Assembly: GCA_023230525.1 (NCBI GenBank)
Contig: JALNXE010000030.1
Coordinates: 1 to 41,643, forward strand
Reading direction: 5' to 3'
Source of the DNA: Desulfobulbaceae bacterium
GTDB lineage: Bacteria > Desulfobacterota > Desulfobulbia > Desulfobulbales > SURF-16
Length of the DNA: 41,643 bases
Shown: positions 40,388 through 41,643 of the stretch, in pieces
Layout of the letters: each line of letters starts with the position of its first letter
Numbering within the stretch: position 1 is the first letter of the stretch
Position numbers and translations under genes: made by a program
The notes under the pieces: generated by a model
Told to the model about the DNA's origin: nothing
What the model saw: only the letters and a program-made list of their open reading frames with translations
Databases searched by the model: none

Positions 40388-41014
40388 ATGCTGCGTTATT
40401 TTATGATTTTTCTGCTTCTGCTGTCCGGCTGCGCCGGTCATTCTCCAGCCCAGCCGGAGGTGGAAACCGGCTCGCCGGTGGTCTATATCCATCCCCTGGT
40501 GGCCACGGCCGCGGACCTGGGCCGGGCGTCGGTGGCGGTGCTGCCTTTTATCGTGCCGGATGGCATGGAGGTAGCCCAGGGCGAGAGGGTAGCCGCTCTT
40601 TTCCAGGATGTGCTGCTGGGCAAGCAGGCCTTTCAGTCGGTCAAAATGGTCAACCGCCATTATGGCTCGCTGGCTGAGGCTGCGGCCATTGCCAAAGAAG
40701 CCGGTACGGAGCTGGTATTGGCCGGCCGGATCAAGTATATGCTCTCCGGCACGAGTCTGGGCGGCTCCAGGGTGGAGCTGAGCGTACGGGTTATTGACGT
40801 GGGCAGCGGTGATACGGTCTGGTATATGGAGCAGGCCATGGACCAGAAGATGGACCATCCCGATGTTTCCCTGGCCCACCGGCTCGGCTCCGTCTTCTCC
40901 AACCAGCCGGTGCGGCCATCGGCCGGGGCGCCGGTGGCGGACAACATGCTGGTGCACATTGCCGTTGATATGGCCGATGTCATGGCCGGGGCGCGTTACG
41001 TGGCCAAAAAGTAA
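40388..41014 (+). CDS. CsgG/LpoB-like outer-membrane lipoprotein
   Basis: A 208-residue lipoprotein with the lipobox LLSGC (acyl site about residue 15). The mature part begins VAVLPFIVPDGMEVAQGERVAALFQDVLL and continues with AGTELVLAGRIKYMLSGTSLGGSRVELSVRVIDVGSGDTVWY. This pattern is shared by the CsgG, LpoB and FlgO/TolB-N-like periplasmic folds. No CsgG membrane-spanning loops are visible, so it is not a curli pore. AGAGGAGAGG lies just before the ATG; the longer frame from 40217 overlaps the previous gene. Confidence 0.78.
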   Translation: MLRYFMIFLLLLSGCAGHSPAQPEVETGSPVVYIHPLVATAADLGRASVAVLPFIVPDGMEVAQGERVAALFQDVLLGKQAFQSVKMVNRHYGSLAEAAAIAKEAGTELVLAGRIKYMLSGTSLGGSRVELSVRVIDVGSGDTVWYMEQAMDQKMDHPDVSLAHRLGSVFSNQPVRPSAGAPVADNMLVHIAVDMADVMAGARYVAKK

Positions 41015-41020
41015 GTCGTT

Positions 41021-41298
41021 TTCCACCGCAGAGCACACCGAGATCACAGAGAAAAACCATTTATTATTACACTCAACTTTCTGACTTGATCTCCGTCATG
41101 GGAATTCAGGAGACAGGAGACAGAATTCAGAATGGTTGATCTTGTTACGTTTTATTCTGGCTGCTGAATTCTCTGGAAACAAGCTGCGGGGACCATGAGG
41201 AAATCAATTTAATTTCAATATGTTACCACAACTCAGAAAGTTTAACTATTGCAATTAGTTAACTCGGTGGGCTCGGTGCTTTCAGTGGTGAATTTTTA
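41021..41298. repeat. MITE-like element with imperfect terminal inverted repeats
   Basis: The left end (41021-41055, CCACCGCAGAGCACACCGAG) and the reversed right end (41262-41292) match at about 20 of 29 positions. Inside, GAATTCAG occurs as direct copies (41102-41109, 41123-41130) and inverted near 41164-41171, giving a second nested palindrome. There is no ORF. It fills the 299-base gap between the LpoB-like gene and purA. The ends resemble ACCGCAGAG-type repeats seen in many environmental genomes. Confidence 0.5.
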
Positions 41299-41313
41299 GT
41301 TGTACCGCCCTCA

Positions 41314-41643
41314 TCATACAAAAGGATTTTGCAGCAGCAGGGTCTCCGCCCGGTCAGGTCCGACGGAGACAAGCATCACCGGGGTTTCGGTGAGATCCTC
41401 GATCCTCTTCACATAATCCCGGGCACTCTGCGGCAGGTCTGCAAGACTGCGCACCGAGGAGATGTCTTCCTGCCAGCCGGGGATCTCTTCATAGGCTGGT
41501 TTTAATTGCTGGGCCGTGCGGATATTGCCGGGCATGGCGGTGAAGGTCTTGCCCTCCGCTTCATAGGAGGTGGCGATTTTCAGGGTTTTGTGGCCGCTCA
41601 GCACGTCAAGCTTGGTGATGGCCAGGCCGGTAACGCCGTTTAA
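41314..41643 (-). CDS. purA: Adenylosuccinate synthetase, 5' end outside window
   Basis: Only the last 109 residues are seen. They carry NGVTGLAITKLDVLSGHKTLKIATSY, then YEEIPGWQEDISSVRSLADLPQSARDYVKRIEDLTETPVMLVSVGPDRAETL, the C-terminal domain of PurA that holds IMP and nucleotide contacts. PurA joins IMP and aspartate with GTP in AMP synthesis. The reading frame is intact to the window edge. hpt at the other end of the window is also a purine gene, but 41 kb apart. Confidence 0.96.
   Translation of the reverse strand, partial: LNGVTGLAITKLDVLSGHKTLKIATSYEAEGKTFTAMPGNIRTAQQLKPAYEEIPGWQEDISSVRSLADLPQSARDYVKRIEDLTETPVMLVSVGPDRAETLLLQNPFV

Noticed and set aside
1..41643. tRNA, rRNA, CRISPR arrays, prophage or intact insertion sequences
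   Set aside because: Looked for by motif and repeat pattern in the gaps and not found.

Overview
The window looks like chromosomal core-genome DNA of an anaerobic Desulfobacterota bacterium, most likely of the Desulfobulbales. This placement is inferred from gene content and rests on no database search. The supporting features are an Fo-only ATP synthase cluster whose c subunit has a signal-peptide-like extension, a metallohydrolase/siroheme/CcsA/hemA cluster, a rubredoxin, a VPLPA-CTERM-type surface protein, many c-di-GMP-type signalling genes, and FlgO-type outer-membrane proteins. There is no rRNA, tRNA, CRISPR array, phage or intact insertion sequence. Two partial genes lie at the edges: hpt on the left and purA on the right.

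Layout. 1-0.8 kb: hpt (partial) and a divergent rubredoxin. 0.9-7.5 kb (minus strand): the classical rpmH-rnpA-yidD-yidC-jag-mnmE block. It is driven by a near-consensus sigma70 promoter and ends in an unusual cyclic-nucleotide-binding/HDOD gene three bases after mnmE. A small inverted-repeat element sits between rnpA and yidD. 7.7-11.1 kb (minus): metallohydrolase, precorrin-2 dehydrogenase, CcsA and hemA. 11.4-14.6 kb: yjbQ, a convergent PilZ protein, and a small ORF coupled to a UbiD decarboxylase. 14.7-17.6 kb: a PEP/VPLPA-CTERM gene with a sigma54-like promoter, an unrecognised small protein behind a near-perfect sigma28 promoter, rluB and an HU/IHF gene. 17.6-23.0 kb (minus): rimO, a nucleoside phosphorylase, atpZ-atpI-atpB-atpE and hemL.

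23.2-27.1 kb: a TRAP transporter with its TatT-type lipoprotein, followed by an HD-GYP gene, alanine dehydrogenase and a degenerate EAL-HDOD protein. 30.8-37.5 kb (minus): rpoZ, dnaJ-moaC, dksA, galT, a lone receiver domain, a FolE2-family gene without its usual active-site motifs, and glyS. 37.6-41.0 kb: a structured non-coding stretch, then five exported proteins, including two FlgO-domain proteins and a CsgG/LpoB-like lipoprotein. This is the least ordinary part of the window.

Main points for a second look: (1) the FolE2 homologue that lost its catalytic signatures; (2) the TRAP binding protein whose carboxylate-clamping Arg is a Trp, next to a TatT partner; (3) the FlgO/LpoB-like exported-protein cluster and its structured leader; (4) sigma54 and sigma28 promoters placed back to back; (5) a dispersed repeat of about 107 bp at two sites and two other inverted-repeat elements.
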